This document shows positions 26,117-36,463 of a DNA stretch of 64,000 nucleotides, one piece after another; position 1 is the stretch's first letter, and every line of letters begins with the position of its first letter. A model generated the notes under the pieces. It ran no database searches. It had not been told where the DNA came from and saw only the letters and a program-made list of their open reading frames with translations. The stretch lies in NCBI GenBank assembly GCA_963723745.1, contig CAVRRZ010000005.1, positions 992,001 to 1,056,000 of the forward strand, written 5' to 3'. This stretch comes from CAVRRZ01 sp963723745 (GTDB taxonomy: Bacteria; Actinomycetota; Actinomycetes; Mycobacteriales; Geodermatophilaceae). The translations under genes and the position numbers were made by a program.

Positions 26117-27034
26117 TCAGGACGGCGGGAAGCCCACGCTCACCCGCGCGGTCGGCCCGGCGTCCTCGACGAGCGCGACCAGCCGCCCCTGCGGGTCGAT
26201 GCCGGCGACGAGGCCGGCCGCGCCCGTCGCGGCGATGCGCTGCCCGTAGCCGAGCGCCGTGGCCTCCTCGGCGGTGAGCGCCCGCTCCGCGAAGACCGCC
26301 CGGGCGGCGTCGGCCAGGGGCAGGAAGCCGACCCCGCCGCCGGCGAGCAGTGAGGTGGCGGCGTCCTCGACCGGCGCGGCGTCCTCGACCGCGAACGGCC
26401 CCGAGGTGGTGCGCCGCAGCGCGGTGAGGTGCCCGCCGACGCCGAGGGCGGCCCCGGCGTCGCGGGCGATGGCCCGGATGTAGGTGCCGGCGGTGCACGC
26501 GACGGTGACGTCGACGTCGATCAGGTCGGACGTCGGCCGGCGGATCGCGTGCACCTCCAGGCGGTGCACCGTGACCGGTCGGGGCGGCAGCTCGACGTCC
26601 TCACCGGCGCGCACCCGGTCGTAGGAGCGCCGTCCGGCGACCTTCACGGCACTCACCGACGAGGGCACCTGCAGCAGCGGCCCCGTCTGGGCGCTGAGCG
26701 CGGCCGCGACGGCGCCGTCGGTGACCGACGCGGTCGACGTCGTGCCGGTGACCTCGCCCTCCCGGTCGTCGGTGACCGTGGCCTGGCCGAGCCGGAGGGT
26801 GGCGTCGTAGGTCTTGTCGTGCCCGCCGAGGTGGCCGAGCAGCCGGGTGGCAGCGCCGACGCCGAGCAGCAGCAGGCCGGTCGCCATCGGGTCCAGCGTT
26901 CCGGCGTGCCCGACCCGTCGGACCGACAGCGCCCGGCGGGCCCGGGCGACCACGTCGTGCGAGGTCATGCCGCCGGCCTTGTCGACCAGCAGGATGCCGG
27001 GGGGCACGTCGGCATCGGGACGTCGCCTACTCAT
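26117..27034 (-). CDS. truB: tRNA pseudouridine(55) synthase
   Basis: Makes pseudouridine 55 in the T-loop of tRNAs. It has 305 residues from ATG 27034. The catalytic aspartate lies in GHAGTLDPMATGLL. Other TruB blocks are GILLVDKAGGMTSHDVV at the N-terminus, KTYDATLRLGQATVTDD and CTAGTYIRAIARDAG. It lies in the rbfA-nrnA-truB neighbourhood typical of actinobacteria, with the MATE gene stop 10 bp upstream. Confidence 0.96.
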   Translation of the reverse strand: MSRRRPDADVPPGILLVDKAGGMTSHDVVARARRALSVRRVGHAGTLDPMATGLLLLGVGAATRLLGHLGGHDKTYDATLRLGQATVTDDREGEVTGTTSTASVTDGAVAAALSAQTGPLLQVPSSVSAVKVAGRRSYDRVRAGEDVELPPRPVTVHRLEVHAIRRPTSDLIDVDVTVACTAGTYIRAIARDAGAALGVGGHLTALRRTTSGPFAVEDAAPVEDAATSLLAGGGVGFLPLADAARAVFAERALTAEEATALGYGQRIAATGAAGLVAGIDPQGRLVALVEDAGPTARVSVGFPPS

Positions 27035-27043
27035 GGATGGACC

Positions 27044-28351
27044 TCACGACGTCACTGTCACAGGTGCGCTCAACCAGCGGTCACCCGCCACCCGGGCCAG
27101 CACCCCGGCCAGCCGCAGCACGATGAACAGCGTCAGCCCCGCCCAGACCCCCGCGAGCCCCCAGCCCAGCGGTGCGGCGAGCAGCGACAGCGGCAGGAAG
27201 CCGATCAGCGCGGCACCGATCGTGACCGTGCGCAGGTAGCCGACGTCGCCGGCACCCATGAGGACGCCGTCCAGGGCGAACACCACTCCGGCCAGGGGCT
27301 GCACAGCGGCGAGGAACCACCAGGCGACGGTCGCCTGCTCGACCACCGCGGGGTCGTCGGTGAACAGCGGCAGCACCAGCGGACGGAGGACGAGCAGCAC
27401 GGCGGCGACGAGCAGACCGGTGCCGAGTCCCCACCAGGTGACGCGACGGGCGGTGGACCGCGCGTCGTCCGGACGGCGGGCCCCGAGGGCCTGGCCGACC
27501 AGCGTCTGCGCGGCGATCGCGTAGGCGTCGAGGACGAGGGCGAGGAAGAAGAACAGCTGGACGGCGATCTGGTGCGCGCCCAGCGACGCGGTGCCGGCGC
27601 GGGCGACCACGCCCGTGGCCACGAGGAAGGACAGCTGCAGCACGACCGCGCGCAGCAGCAGGTCGCGGCCGATCACCAGTTGGGCGCGCAGCGCGGCCGG
27701 CCGGGGGCGCCAGTCGACCCGCTCCCGGGAGAGCGCCGCGAGGAACAGCCCGGCCGACACCGCCTGCCCGACCACGTTCGCGACCGCGGAGCCGACGAGG
27801 CCGAGTCCGGCCGGGTACACGAGCACCGGGCAGAGCACCAGGCTCACCAGGCTGCCGGCGAGCACGAACCGCATCGGCCGCCGCAGCTCCTGCACCCCGC
27901 GCAGCCAGCCGTTGCCGGCCAGCGAGACCAGCAGCAGCGGCAGGCCCAGACTGGCGATGCGCAGCCACTCCTCCCCCGCCGCGGCCACCGGACCGGCGCC
28001 GCCGGCGAGCAGCCGCGTCATCGGCCCGGCGAGCAGCTGGAAGATCAGCACCAGGGCGAGCCCGAGGGCCAGCGCGAGCCAGGTCGCCTGCACCCCCTCC
28101 GCCACCGCACCGGCGCGGTCCCCGGCACCGGCGCGGCGGGCGGCGCGGGCGGTGGTGCCGTAGGCGAGGAAGTTCAGCAGGGCCGCCGACCAGGCCAGGA
28201 GTCCCCCACCGACGGCGAGTCCACCGAGCGCCACGGTGCCGAGGTTGCCCACGACCGCCGTGTCGACCAGCAGGTACAGCGGCTCCGCGGCCAGCACCAC
28301 CAGCGCCGGCGCTGCCAGAGCCGGCACCGAGGGCGTCTTCGCGGCGATCAT
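27044..28351 (-). CDS. MATE family efflux transporter (DinF-like)
   Basis: A 435-residue, roughly twelve-helix multidrug/toxin extrusion protein. It begins with PALVVLAAEPLYLLVDTAVVGNLG, typical of the DinF-type branch, and has GNGWLRGVQELRRPM and FALDGVLMGAGDVGYLR. ATG 28351 lies inside the left arm of an inverted repeat. Cation-coupled export of organic cations is the family role; substrate unknown. It is commonly found between nrnA and truB in actinobacteria. Confidence 0.9.
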   Translation of the reverse strand: MIAAKTPSVPALAAPALVVLAAEPLYLLVDTAVVGNLGTVALGGLAVGGGLLAWSAALLNFLAYGTTARAARRAGAGDRAGAVAEGVQATWLALALGLALVLIFQLLAGPMTRLLAGGAGPVAAAGEEWLRIASLGLPLLLVSLAGNGWLRGVQELRRPMRFVLAGSLVSLVLCPVLVYPAGLGLVGSAVANVVGQAVSAGLFLAALSRERVDWRPRPAALRAQLVIGRDLLLRAVVLQLSFLVATGVVARAGTASLGAHQIAVQLFFFLALVLDAYAIAAQTLVGQALGARRPDDARSTARRVTWWGLGTGLLVAAVLLVLRPLVLPLFTDDPAVVEQATVAWWFLAAVQPLAGVVFALDGVLMGAGDVGYLRTVTIGAALIGFLPLSLLAAPLGWGLAGVWAGLTLFIVLRLAGVLARVAGDRWLSAPVTVTS

Positions 28352-28402
28352 GGCGCCCTGACCGCGGTGCAGGGCGGGAAAGCGGTCACAGCTCCATGAT
28401 CG
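28345..28402. repeat. Nested inverted repeat between nrnA and MATE genes
   Basis: Outer arms CGATCATGG (28345-28353) and CCATGATCG (28394-28402) and inner arms GACCGC (28360-28365) and GCGGTC (28382-28387) nest. The pairs are separated by a 16-nt loop and small bulges. It fills almost the entire spacer and covers the MATE start codon, so it could influence its translation or be a palindromic repeat unit. Confidence 0.6.
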
Positions 28403-28419
28403 GCGGGAGAATCGCGCCC

Positions 28420-29427
28420 TCAGGCCAACTCGGCGCGGAGGGCCGCGACGGTGCCCTCCCAGTCGAGCGTGGAGCTGAAGCCGGCCGCGAGGGTGTGCCC
28501 ACCGCCGCCGAAGGCCCCGGCGACGCGGGCGACGTCGGTACCACCGCGCGAGCGCAGCGAGACCGACCAGGTGCCGTCCGGCTGCCCCTTGAGCACGCAG
28601 GCGACGTCGGCCTCCTGGGTGGAGCGGACCACGTCGACCAGCGCCTCGAGCTGCTCGGCCGGCAATCCGTGCTCGGCCGCCTCGGCCGCGCTGGACCAGG
28701 TCCACACCAGGCCCTCCCCGACCTCGGGCTCGAGGACGGCGCGGCCGGTGACGACCGAGAGCAGGCCGAGCCAGCCGAAGGGCGCGGTGTCGAACAGCCG
28801 GCGGCTGATCGCGGCGTGGTCGATGCCGGTGGCCAGCAGCCGGGCGGCGAGTTCGTGCGTGTCCGACCGGGTGTTGGGAAAGCGGAAGGAGCCGGTGTCG
28901 GCCGCCAGTCCCGCGTACAGCAGGGTGGCCAGCTGCGCGTCGAGGGTGACGCCGAGGCCGTCGAGCAGGTCGGCGACCAGGCTCACGGTGGCCGGCGCGG
29001 TGCCGTCGATCAGGCGCAGGTCGCCGAAGCCGGGGTTGCTGGCGTGATGGTCGATGACCACCGACGTGCCGGCGGAGCTGAGCAGCGGGGCGAGCTCACC
29101 GATCCGCCCCGGCGAGGCCGCGTCGAGGCTGACGAACACCTCCGGCGACGACGGCACGGCCGACGAGGGCACCAGCCCCTCGGCCCCGGGCAGCCAGCCG
29201 AGCGACGGCGGCAGCGTGAACGGGTCGGGGAACGTGGCGAGCACGCGGGCACCGCGACGGCGCAGCCCCTCGGCCAGCGCGAGGGTGCTGCCGAGTGCGT
29301 CCGCGTCGGGCTGGACGTGTCCGGTGAGCACGACCGTGGCGCGGGCGTCGGCCGCATCGGCGAGCACGCCGGCCACCGACCTGCGGTCCACCGGCCGGGT
29401 CACGGCGAGCGGACGTCGCGCGGTCAT
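28420..29427 (-). CDS. NrnA-type DHH phosphoesterase (nanoRNase/pAp phosphatase)
   Basis: Degrades short oligoribonucleotides and dephosphorylates pAp (Rv2837c family, which also cleaves c-di-AMP products). It has 335 residues. DHH-domain metal motifs are visible: GHVQPDADALGSTLAL, VSLDAASPGRIG, VVIDHHASNPGFGD and AADTGSFRFPNT. The DHHA1 C-terminal domain ends with GAFGGGGHTLAAGFS. It sits in the conserved position after rbfA, with a short acidic ORF between. Confidence 0.93.
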   Translation of the reverse strand: MTARRPLAVTRPVDRRSVAGVLADAADARATVVLTGHVQPDADALGSTLALAEGLRRRGARVLATFPDPFTLPPSLGWLPGAEGLVPSSAVPSSPEVFVSLDAASPGRIGELAPLLSSAGTSVVIDHHASNPGFGDLRLIDGTAPATVSLVADLLDGLGVTLDAQLATLLYAGLAADTGSFRFPNTRSDTHELAARLLATGIDHAAISRRLFDTAPFGWLGLLSVVTGRAVLEPEVGEGLVWTWSSAAEAAEHGLPAEQLEALVDVVRSTQEADVACVLKGQPDGTWSVSLRSRGGTDVARVAGAFGGGGHTLAAGFSSTLDWEGTVAALRAELA

Positions 29428-29430
29428 CGG

Positions 29431-29673
29431 TCAGGCACCCGGTCCGGGCTCGGCGACCGGCGGCGCGTCGCTCTCCTCCGAGGTGTCGCCCCCGCCGACC
29501 GGGTACGTCGTCCCGTCGTCGGGCTCGTCGGCGGCGATGCCGGCGGTCTCGCCGACCTGGCCGCGCTTGCCGCCGAGGGTCGGGTCGCCGGCGTCCGGAG
29601 CGGCGGCGCCACCGAGGACGGGGCGGTCCTGCTCCTCAGGCGGCAGGTAGGGGTCGGGGTCGTTCTCGGTCAT
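29431..29673 (-). CDS. Small acidic hypothetical protein
   Basis: Eighty residues, rich in Gly, Pro, Asp and Glu, with no hydrophobic helix and low complexity; likely disordered. The ATG overlaps the rbfA stop (ATGA) and its stop is 3 bp before nrnA, so it is packed in the operon like a real gene. I recognise no family. It could also be a C-terminal fragment left from gene decay, but the tight coupling favours expression. Confidence 0.6.
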   Translation of the reverse strand: MTENDPDPYLPPEEQDRPVLGGAAAPDAGDPTLGGKRGQVGETAGIAADEPDDGTTYPVGGGDTSEESDAPPVAEPGPGA

Positions 29674-30176
29674 GAGCCGCTCCTCGTCGCGATGCCCGCG
29701 TCCTCGGCACTGTCATCGGCAGTCGCCGGCGATTCGGGATCGCCGTCCTCGCCGTCCTCCGCCGGCTTCCGGTACGGGTCGGGCTCGCCGGCGTAGCTCG
29801 CGCCCTCGCGGGCGCGGGCCAGCTCGGCGTCGGCGTGCCGGGCGCGCTCGAGCGCCTCCTCGAGCTCCCGCGCGGTGTCGGGCACGATGTCGGCGACGAA
29901 TGTCAGCGTGGGCACGAACTTGATCCCCGTCTGACGGCCGACGGTGGAGCGGAGCACGCCCGTGGCGCTGGCCAGCGCCTTCGCGGAGTCCTCGATCTGG
30001 CTCTGGTCGCCGTAGACGGTGTAGAAGACCGTGGCCTCGCGGAGGTCACCGGTCACCCGGGCGTCGGTGATGGTCACCATGCCGAGACGGGGGTCCTTGA
30101 TCTGCATCTCGATCGCCGACGAGACGATCTGCCGGATGCGGACGGCCAGCTTGCGGGCGCGGGCCGGATCGGCCAT
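29670..30176 (-). CDS. rbfA: 30S ribosome-binding factor A
   Basis: Late 30S maturation and cold-shock factor binding near the 16S 5' helix. It has 168 residues from ATG 30176, chosen because AGGAGG lies 6 nt upstream (a GTG at 30179 is adjacent). The RbfA core reads [37 protein letters not shown] and [15 protein letters not shown]. The acidic Pro/Ser tail of about 45 residues is longer than in E. coli, as usual in actinobacteria. Confidence 0.95.
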   Translation of the reverse strand: MADPARARKLAVRIRQIVSSAIEMQIKDPRLGMVTITDARVTGDLREATVFYTVYGDQSQIEDSAKALASATGVLRSTVGRQTGIKFVPTLTFVADIVPDTARELEEALERARHADAELARAREGASYAGEPDPYRKPAEDGEDGDPESPATADDSAEDAGIATRSGS

Positions 30177-30263
30177 CACGGACCTCCTGGTGAGTGGATG
30201 GATCGGCCCCCTCGCAGGATCCCGCCGCGAGCGTCCGAGCGGTGGGGGGCGAGGGGTCCTTGG

Positions 30264-30557
30264 TCAGTCCTCGTCGGAGAACAACTGGCGGTGCGTCGAC
30301 AGCAGCGTCACCTCGGGACGCTCGGCCAGCAACCGCTCGCAGGCGTCGAGCACGTCGGCGACCTGACCGGCGTCCCCGGCGACGGTGGCCACGCCCACCT
30401 GCACCCTGCGGTGCAGGTCGACGTCGCCGACCTCGGCGGCGGCCACCGCGTAGCGGCGCCGCAGCTCGGCCACGATCGGCCGGACGACGGCGCGCTTGCC
30501 CTTGAGCGAGTGGATGTCGCCCAGCAGCAGGTCGGCCGTCAGCGACCCGGTGAACAC
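30264..30557 (-). CDS. DUF503 family protein (YlxP-like)
   Basis: A 97-residue protein from GTG 30557. DUF503/YlxP features are visible: LLLGDIHSLKGKRAVVRPI, then a charged helix and VQVGVATVAGDA. Family members lie between infB and rbfA in most Gram-positive bacteria, as here; a ribosome-associated role is suspected but not established. Confidence 0.88.
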   Translation of the reverse strand: MFTGSLTADLLLGDIHSLKGKRAVVRPIVAELRRRYAVAAAEVGDVDLHRRVQVGVATVAGDAGQVADVLDACERLLAERPEVTLLSTHRQLFSDED

Positions 30558-30648
30558 CCGGCACTCCCCCGTTCTGCGGCCCGGGCGTGCGGTGCGGGGC
30601 CCGCTCCCCGCCCCCGCGGATGCGGGGGCGGGGAGGACGGGTCCTCCG

Positions 30649-33534
30649 CTATGCGCGCGGCTTCTCGCGGATCTCGAAGGTCTCGATGACGTCGTCGACC
30701 TTGATGTCGTTGAACGACCCCAGGCCGATACCGCACTCGTAGCCCTCGCGGACCTCGGTCGCGTCGTCCTTGAACCGGCGGAGCGACTCCACCGTCAGGT
30801 TGTCGGCGACCACGGCACCGTCACGCAGAAGGCGCGCCTTCGAATTGCGGACGATCGTGCCGCTGCGGACCAGCGAACCGGCGACGTTGCCGATCTTCGG
30901 CACCCGGAAGACCTCGCGGACCTCCGCGGAGCCGAGCGCGACCTCCTCGTACTCGGGCTTGAGCATGCCCTTGAGAGCGGCCTCGATCTCGTCGATGGCC
31001 TGGTAGAGGACCGTGTAGTACCGGACGTCCACACCCTCGCGGTTGGCCAGCTCGGTGGCCTGACCCTCGGCCCGGACGTTGAAGCCCAGGACGATGACGT
31101 CGTCGGCCAGCGCCAGGTCGATGTCGCTCTTGGTGATCCCACCGACGCCACGGTGGATGACCCGCAGCGAGATCTCGTCGTCCACCTCGATCTTCATCAG
31201 CGCCTCTTCGAGCGCCTCGACGGTGCCCGAGTTGTCGCCCTTGATGATCAGGTTGAGCTGGCGGGTCTCCTTGAGCGCGGCGTCGAGGTCCTCGAGGCTG
31301 ATCCGCTTGCGCATGGAGGCGTTCTGCGCGTTGCGGATGCGGGCCTGGCGGCGGTCGGCGATCTGCCGCGCCACCCGGTCCTCCTCGACGACCAGGAAGG
31401 TGTCGCCGGCTCGCGGGACCGACGTCAGGCCGACGACCTGGACCGGCCGCGACGGCAGGGCTTCCTTGAGCTTGGTGCCGTGCTCGTCGAGCAGCGACCG
31501 GACCCGGCCGTAGGCGTCACCGGCCACGAGCGAGTCGCCCTGGCGCAGCGTGCCGCGCTGGACGAGCACCGTGGCGACGGGGCCGCGACCCTTGTCCAGC
31601 TTGGCGTCGATGACCACACCCTGCGGGTCCTGCTCGGTGTTCGCGCGCAGGTCCAGCGAGGCGTCGGCGGTCAGCAGGATCGCCGTGAGCAGCTCGTCGA
31701 GGCCCTGCCGGGTGGTGGCGGAGACGTCGACGAACATCGTCTCGCCGCCGTACTCCTCGGCGACGAGGCCGTACTCGGTGAGCTGCTGGCGGATCTTGGC
31801 GGGGTTGGCCCCCTCCTTGTCGATCTTGTTCACCGCCACGACGATCGGCACCTCGGCCGCCTGCGCGTGGTTGAGCGCCTCGACCGTCTGCGGCATGACG
31901 CCGTCGTCGGCCGCGACCACGAGCACCACGATGTCGGTGACCTTCGCGCCTCGGGCACGCATCGCGGTGAACGACTCGTGACCCGGGGTGTCGATGAACG
32001 TGATCGGCCGCTCGTTGTGCTCGAGCTCGGTCACGATCTGGTAGGCGCCGATGTGCTGGGTGATGCCACCGGCCTCGCGCGCCACGACGTTGCTGTCGCG
32101 CAGGGCGTCGAGCAGCTTGGTCTTTCCGTGGTCGACGTGACCCATGACGGTCACGACCGGCGGACGGGACTCCCAGTCCTCCTCGTTGCCCTCCTCGTCA
32201 CCGAAGGTGAGGTCGAAGGTCTCGAGCAGCTCGCGGTCCTCGTCCTCGGGGCTGACGACCTCGATGTTCCAGCCGATCTCGGCACCGAGCAGCTGCAGCG
32301 TCTCGTCGTTCACCGCCTGCGTCGCGGTGATCATCTCGCCGAGATGGAACAGGGCGGTCACCAGCGCGGCCGGCTGCGCCCCGATCTTCTCGGCGAGGTC
32401 GGTCAGCGAGGCACCACGCGGCAGCCGGACGGTCTGCCCGTTGCCGCGGGGCAGGGTGACGCCGCCCATGCTGGGCGCCGCCATCGAGTCGAACTCCTGA
32501 CGCCGCTGCTTCTTGGACTTGCGACCGCGGACGGGACCGCGACCACCGGGACGGCCGAAGGCGCCCGCAGTGCCGGCACCGGAGCCACCGCGGCCGCGAC
32601 CGCGACCACCGCCGCCACCACGGAAGCCACCGCCGGCGGGTGCACCGGCACCGCCGCCACCGCCACCGCCACCGCCGGGACGGAAGCCGCCACCGGCGCC
32701 GCCGGGACCGCCACCGGGACGGCCGCGACCGCCCGGGGCACCGGGTCGGCCGCCACCGGCCGGACGCGGCGGCATCATGCCGGGCGACGGGCGCTGCGGC
32801 ATCATGCCCGGGTTGGGACGCGGGCCGCCGGGACCGGCCGCCGGGCGGGGACCGCCGGCGCCGGGCGCCGGACGAGGACCGCCCGGACGGGGACCGCCCG
32901 CGCCGGGCGCGGGACGGGGACCGCCGGCGCCGGGCGCCGGGCGGGGCCCACCGGCAGCGGGGCCGGGGCGCGGACCGCTGAACGGGTTGTTCCCCGGCCG
33001 GGGCGCCGGACGCGGCGCACCGGGACCCGGACGGGGTCCGGCGGCCGCGGGACGCGGCGCACCGGGAGCCTGGCCACCCGGGACACCCGCACCCGGTCGC
33101 GGCGCGCCGGGACGGGGCCCGGCAGGCTGCTGGGGCGCGGCCGGCTGCTGCGGAGCAGCAGGCTGCTGGGTCGGCGCGGGCGCGGCGGCGGCCGGCGCCT
33201 GCGGCGCAGGTGCCGCGGGAGCGGCCGGACGAGGACCCGGAGTCGCGGCCGGAGCCGGAGCGGGGGCGGGGGCGGCAGCAGCGGGAGCCTGGGGCGCCGG
33301 CGCCGGGGCGGGAGCCGCCGGGGCCGACGGGCGCGCTGCGGGGCGGGCGGGCGCGGCTGCGCCGTTGCCGCCGGAGTTGCCGAAGGCCTCACGGAGCCGC
33401 CGGGCCACGGGGGCCTCGACGGTGGAGGACGCGGACTTCACGAACTCGCCCTGCTCCTTGAGCTTGGCGAGCACGGTCTTGCTGTCGACACCGAACTCCT
33501 TGGCGAGTTCGTGTACGCGGGCTTTGCCTGGCAC
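30649..33534 (-). CDS. infB: Translation initiation factor IF-2
   Basis: GTPase delivering fMet-tRNA to the 30S P site and promoting subunit joining. It has 961 residues. It starts with an IF2_N module ([19 protein letters not shown]), then has a roughly 300-residue disordered region very rich in Pro, Ala, Gly and Arg. A second IF2_N domain follows (about 370-420). The G domain has GHVDHGKT near residue 464, and switch motifs DTPGHESF and NKID follow. The long low-complexity N-region is normal for actinobacterial IF-2. Part of rimP-nusA-ylxR-infB. Confidence 0.97.
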   Translation of the reverse strand: MPGKARVHELAKEFGVDSKTVLAKLKEQGEFVKSASSTVEAPVARRLREAFGNSGGNGAAAPARPAARPSAPAAPAPAPAPQAPAAAAPAPAPAPAATPGPRPAAPAAPAPQAPAAAAPAPTQQPAAPQQPAAPQQPAGPRPGAPRPGAGVPGGQAPGAPRPAAAGPRPGPGAPRPAPRPGNNPFSGPRPGPAAGGPRPAPGAGGPRPAPGAGGPRPGGPRPAPGAGGPRPAAGPGGPRPNPGMMPQRPSPGMMPPRPAGGGRPGAPGGRGRPGGGPGGAGGGFRPGGGGGGGGGAGAPAGGGFRGGGGGRGRGRGGSGAGTAGAFGRPGGRGPVRGRKSKKQRRQEFDSMAAPSMGGVTLPRGNGQTVRLPRGASLTDLAEKIGAQPAALVTALFHLGEMITATQAVNDETLQLLGAEIGWNIEVVSPEDEDRELLETFDLTFGDEEGNEEDWESRPPVVTVMGHVDHGKTKLLDALRDSNVVAREAGGITQHIGAYQIVTELEHNERPITFIDTPGHESFTAMRARGAKVTDIVVLVVAADDGVMPQTVEALNHAQAAEVPIVVAVNKIDKEGANPAKIRQQLTEYGLVAEEYGGETMFVDVSATTRQGLDELLTAILLTADASLDLRANTEQDPQGVVIDAKLDKGRGPVATVLVQRGTLRQGDSLVAGDAYGRVRSLLDEHGTKLKEALPSRPVQVVGLTSVPRAGDTFLVVEEDRVARQIADRRQARIRNAQNASMRKRISLEDLDAALKETRQLNLIIKGDNSGTVEALEEALMKIEVDDEISLRVIHRGVGGITKSDIDLALADDVIVLGFNVRAEGQATELANREGVDVRYYTVLYQAIDEIEAALKGMLKPEYEEVALGSAEVREVFRVPKIGNVAGSLVRSGTIVRNSKARLLRDGAVVADNLTVESLRRFKDDATEVREGYECGIGLGSFNDIKVDDVIETFEIREKPRA

Positions 33535-33595
33535 GGGTCTCCTCTTGGTGAGGCCGGCGGCGGGCCCGCTCGACCTCTGTCTTAGTGGTGCATGG

Positions 33596-34000
33596 TCATC
33601 GTTGGGACTTCACGGCTGGCTCATCCGACGACGTCCTGCTCTCGACGTGCGGCCCGGCCTGCTGCCGGTCCGACTGGGGTGGTGCTGATCGTCCTGTTGT
33701 CCTCGCCCGTTCCGCACCTGCGTCCCCGTCCGCCGCGTGCGGCGTGCCGACTACGTGGGTCCGGAGCGGACCGGCCTCCAACGGGACGCTGCTGCGCAGC
33801 GCCCGGGAGAAGGCCCGGCGCCTCTCCGCTGCGTGCAGGCATTCCGGGGTGGGATGCAGGGAGGCACCCCGGCCGGGGAGCCTCCGCCGCGGATCGGGGA
33901 CGAGGGTCCCCTCCCGGACGACGACACGCAGCAGTTCGGTGACCGGAGCGCGCGTCCGGCACCCCACACAGGTGCGGACCGGGATCGGCGTTACGGCCAC
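33596..34000 (-). CDS. YlxR family RNA-binding protein (DUF448)
   Basis: A 134-residue protein with the DUF448/YlxR signature [19 protein letters not shown] at the start, then [19 protein letters not shown] and RAFSRALRS. YlxR relatives bind RNA and modulate RNase P. GTG 34000 gives the canonical short N-terminus. The last 50 residues are hydrophilic and not conserved. It lies between nusA and infB as usual. Confidence 0.9.
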   Translation of the reverse strand: MAVTPIPVRTCVGCRTRAPVTELLRVVVREGTLVPDPRRRLPGRGASLHPTPECLHAAERRRAFSRALRSSVPLEAGPLRTHVVGTPHAADGDAGAERARTTGRSAPPQSDRQQAGPHVESRTSSDEPAVKSQR

Positions 34001-34016
34001 CGGCAAGTCTAGCGCC

Positions 34017-35154
34017 TCACTGGAAACCGGATGCCGGTCCGGGATGTTCCGCACGCCCCGACGGCGGGCGTGCCCCGCGCGACACGGGCCCCCGGGCCAC
34101 CCCTCCGGGGGGTGTGGCCGTGCCCGAGCGCAGCGGTGCGCGGCCCATTCCCGGCGACGGCGCGGCCGCCTCGTCGCCGGTCTGGGCGTCGCTGCGGATG
34201 TCGATGCGGCAGCCGGTCAGGCGCGCGGCCAGGCGGGCGTTCTGGCCTTCCTTGCCGATGGCCAGCGACAGCTGGTAGTCGGGCACGACCACCCGGACGG
34301 CCTTGGCGGCCGCGTCGACCAGGTGCGCGCTGCTCACCCGCGCGGGGCTCAGCGCGGAGGCGACGAACGCGGCCGGGTCGTCGGACCAGTCGACGATGTC
34401 GATCTTCTCGCCGTGCAGCTCGCTCATGACGTTGCGCACCCGCTGGCCCATCGGGCCGATGCAGGCGCCCTTCGCGTTGAGCCCCGGCACCGCCGTCCGG
34501 ACGGCGATCTTCGACCGGTGCCCGGCCTCGCGGGCGACCGCGACGATCTCGACACTGCCGTCGGCGAGCTCGGGCACCTCGAGGGCGAACAGCTTGCGCA
34601 CGAGGCTCGGGTGCGTGCGCGACACGGTGACCTGCGGGCCGCGGAAGGTCCGGTCGACCGACACGACGTAGGCCTTGATGCGGGTGCCGTGGGTGTAGTC
34701 CTCGCCCGGCACCTGCTCCGACTGCGGGAGCACCGCCTCGACCTTGCCGATGTCGATGAGCACGGTGCCCTGCACGTTGCGGCGGTCGTGCGCCTGCACG
34801 ATGCCGCTGACGATGTCGCCCTCCTTGCCGGCGTACTCGCCGAAGGTCTGCTCGTGCTCGGCGTCGCGCAGCCGCTGGACGATGACCTGCTTGGCGGTGC
34901 TGGCCGCGATCCGGCCGAAGTCGGAGGGGGTGTCGTCCCACTCGCGGACGACCTCGCCGTCGGGACCGAGCTCCTGGGCCAGGACGGCGACCTCGCCGCT
35001 CTTGCGGTCGACGTGCACGCGCACGTGCTTGGCCGCCCCGTCGCGCGTGCCGGTAGGCCGTCACGAGGGCCGACTCGATCGCGTCGATGACGGTGTCGGC
35101 GGGGATGCCCTTCTCCCGCTCGACCGCCTTGAGCGCGGTCACGTCGATGTTCAC
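34017..35154 (-). CDS. nusA: Transcription termination/antitermination factor NusA (frameshift near 35045)
   Basis: RNA polymerase elongation factor. The GTG start at 35154 overlaps the rimP stop (GTGA). The first 38 residues ([17 protein letters not shown], then [11 protein letters not shown]) are in one frame. The rest from [18 protein letters not shown] to the stop at 34017 is in another, so one base is missing around 35041-35050 (context TCGCGCGTGC on the plus strand). The NusA N-domain, S1 ([19 protein letters not shown]) and two KH domains ([34 protein letters not shown]) are otherwise intact. Being essential, it is almost surely a sequence error. Confidence 0.93.
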
Positions 35155-35687
35155 GATCCTCCTCCGAACTCGACCTGCACCCGGCCGCTGCCCAGCTCGA
35201 CCCAGGGGACGGTGCGCGCGGTCGGCGGCTTGCGGGGAGCGCCGGGCTTGCCGTTGCCACCGGTCTCGACGGCCAGGGTGACGCCGGCGTCGTCGACGGC
35301 GGTGATGCGGGCGGTGAGCTGCTCCGCGGCGCCCACCGGCCCGACCGGCACGGCGACCAGGCGACCGACGTTGCGCCGCCAGTGCCGCGGCTCGGTCAGC
35401 GGCCGGTCGACGCCCGGGCTGGTGACCTCGAGGACGTAGGGCGCGCGCCCCATCGCACCGTCGTTGTCGTCGAGGGCTGCCGACACCGCCTTGCTCACCT
35501 CGGCGATGTCGTCGAGGGTGACGCCCTCGTCGCGGTCGACGATCACGCGGACGACGCTGCGCCGGCCGGCCGGGGTGACCACGAGGTCCTCGAGGTCGTA
35601 GCCCGCGGAGCCGACGACCGGCTCGATCCAGCCGGCGAGCCGCTCGGTGGCGGGATCGGTGCGGCGGGTGCTGCGAGAGGCGGACAC
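35151..35687 (-). CDS. rimP: Ribosome maturation factor RimP
   Basis: Needed for 30S assembly. It has 178 residues from GTG 35687; an open frame continues upstream to 35765 without conservation. RimP blocks are visible: [32 protein letters not shown] and [20 protein letters not shown]. It is the first gene of the rimP-nusA-ylxR-infB operon, so a promoter should lie in 35690-35960, shared with the divergent lipoprotein gene. Confidence 0.94.
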   Translation of the reverse strand: MSASRSTRRTDPATERLAGWIEPVVGSAGYDLEDLVVTPAGRRSVVRVIVDRDEGVTLDDIAEVSKAVSAALDDNDGAMGRAPYVLEVTSPGVDRPLTEPRHWRRNVGRLVAVPVGPVGAAEQLTARITAVDDAGVTLAVETGGNGKPGAPRKPPTARTVPWVELGSGRVQVEFGGGS

Positions 35688-35959
35688 CGGTGCTTCCTCC
35701 TCCGTCTCGGGCCGGCTGGTGGCGGGTGCGCACGGAGCCGGCGGGCCTGCGCGTCCCGGCCGCACCGACCGATCGGTGCTGCTCGGGCCCGCGTGGGGCC
35801 GAGTGATCAGGCTACCGCCCGGCGCCCCGCGCCGACGGCCGGTCCCGGAGCCCGCGGATGGGGCGGGAGGGGTCGCTGGGGCGGTGCGCCCGCGGACCGG
35901 CCGGACGCGCGCGGGCGGGTACCGCCCGGGATCGCGAGCGGCTGTCAGGATGGCTGTCG

Positions 35960-36451
35960 ATGTCCTCCCTCGCCCGATCCCCGGTGGCCGGTCTGTCCCG
36001 GCGCTCGTTCCTCGCGGCCACCTCCGCCGCCGGGTTCGCGCTCCTGGTCACCGGCTGCACGTCGGAGCCCGAGGAGCAGGACGAGCCGGTCACCGCGGCG
36101 CAGGTCGACTCACTGGCCGAGCAGGTCACCCTCCAGGAGCAGGTGGTCGCCGCCTACGCCGCGGCGGTCGCCGCGGACGCGACCCTCACCGACCGGCTCG
36201 CTCCGCTGGCCGCGCAGGCCGACGAGCAGCTCGCGCGCCTGACCGCCGCCGCACCGGACGGCGGCACGTCGTCGGCTCCCCCGTCGGCCGCGCCCGCTGT
36301 GGGCCCGGACGCGCTGGCCTGGCTCCGGGCGCAGGTGATCGGTGCCGCCGACTCGCACGCGGCCGCGTGCCTCGAGCAGTCGGGCGGCCGGGCCGCCCTG
36401 CTGGGGTCGGTCTCGGCAGGCCTGCGTGGGCACGCGACCTGGCTGGCGTGA
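35960..36451 (+). CDS. Tat-exported lipoprotein, alanine-rich
   Basis: A 163-residue predicted lipoprotein. The twin-arginine motif SRRSFLA is at residues 13-19 and a lipobox ends at Cys33 (LLVTGC). The mature part is Ala/Gln/Leu-rich and helical, with repeated two-helix character ([20 protein letters not shown]) resembling the ferritin-like fold of the next gene's DUF4439. It is divergent from rimP and 12 bp upstream of the DUF4439 gene. Function unknown; the pair is recurrent beside rimP in actinobacteria. Confidence 0.75.
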   Translation: MSSLARSPVAGLSRRSFLAATSAAGFALLVTGCTSEPEEQDEPVTAAQVDSLAEQVTLQEQVVAAYAAAVAADATLTDRLAPLAAQADEQLARLTAAAPDGGTSSAPPSAAPAVGPDALAWLRAQVIGAADSHAAACLEQSGGRAALLGSVSAGLRGHATWLA

Positions 36452-36463
36452 GGCGGAGGGGAC

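Noticed and set aside
22481..26353. Open frame of about 1290 codons on the plus strand opposite ribF, ilvE and larE
   Set aside because: It crosses several well-supported genes on both strands and has no recognisable domain; an artefact of low stop-codon frequency at high GC.
35041..35050. Programmed ribosomal frameshift in nusA
   Set aside because: No slippery heptamer, stem or pseudoknot at the site, and NusA is not known to be frameshifted; sequence error is simpler.
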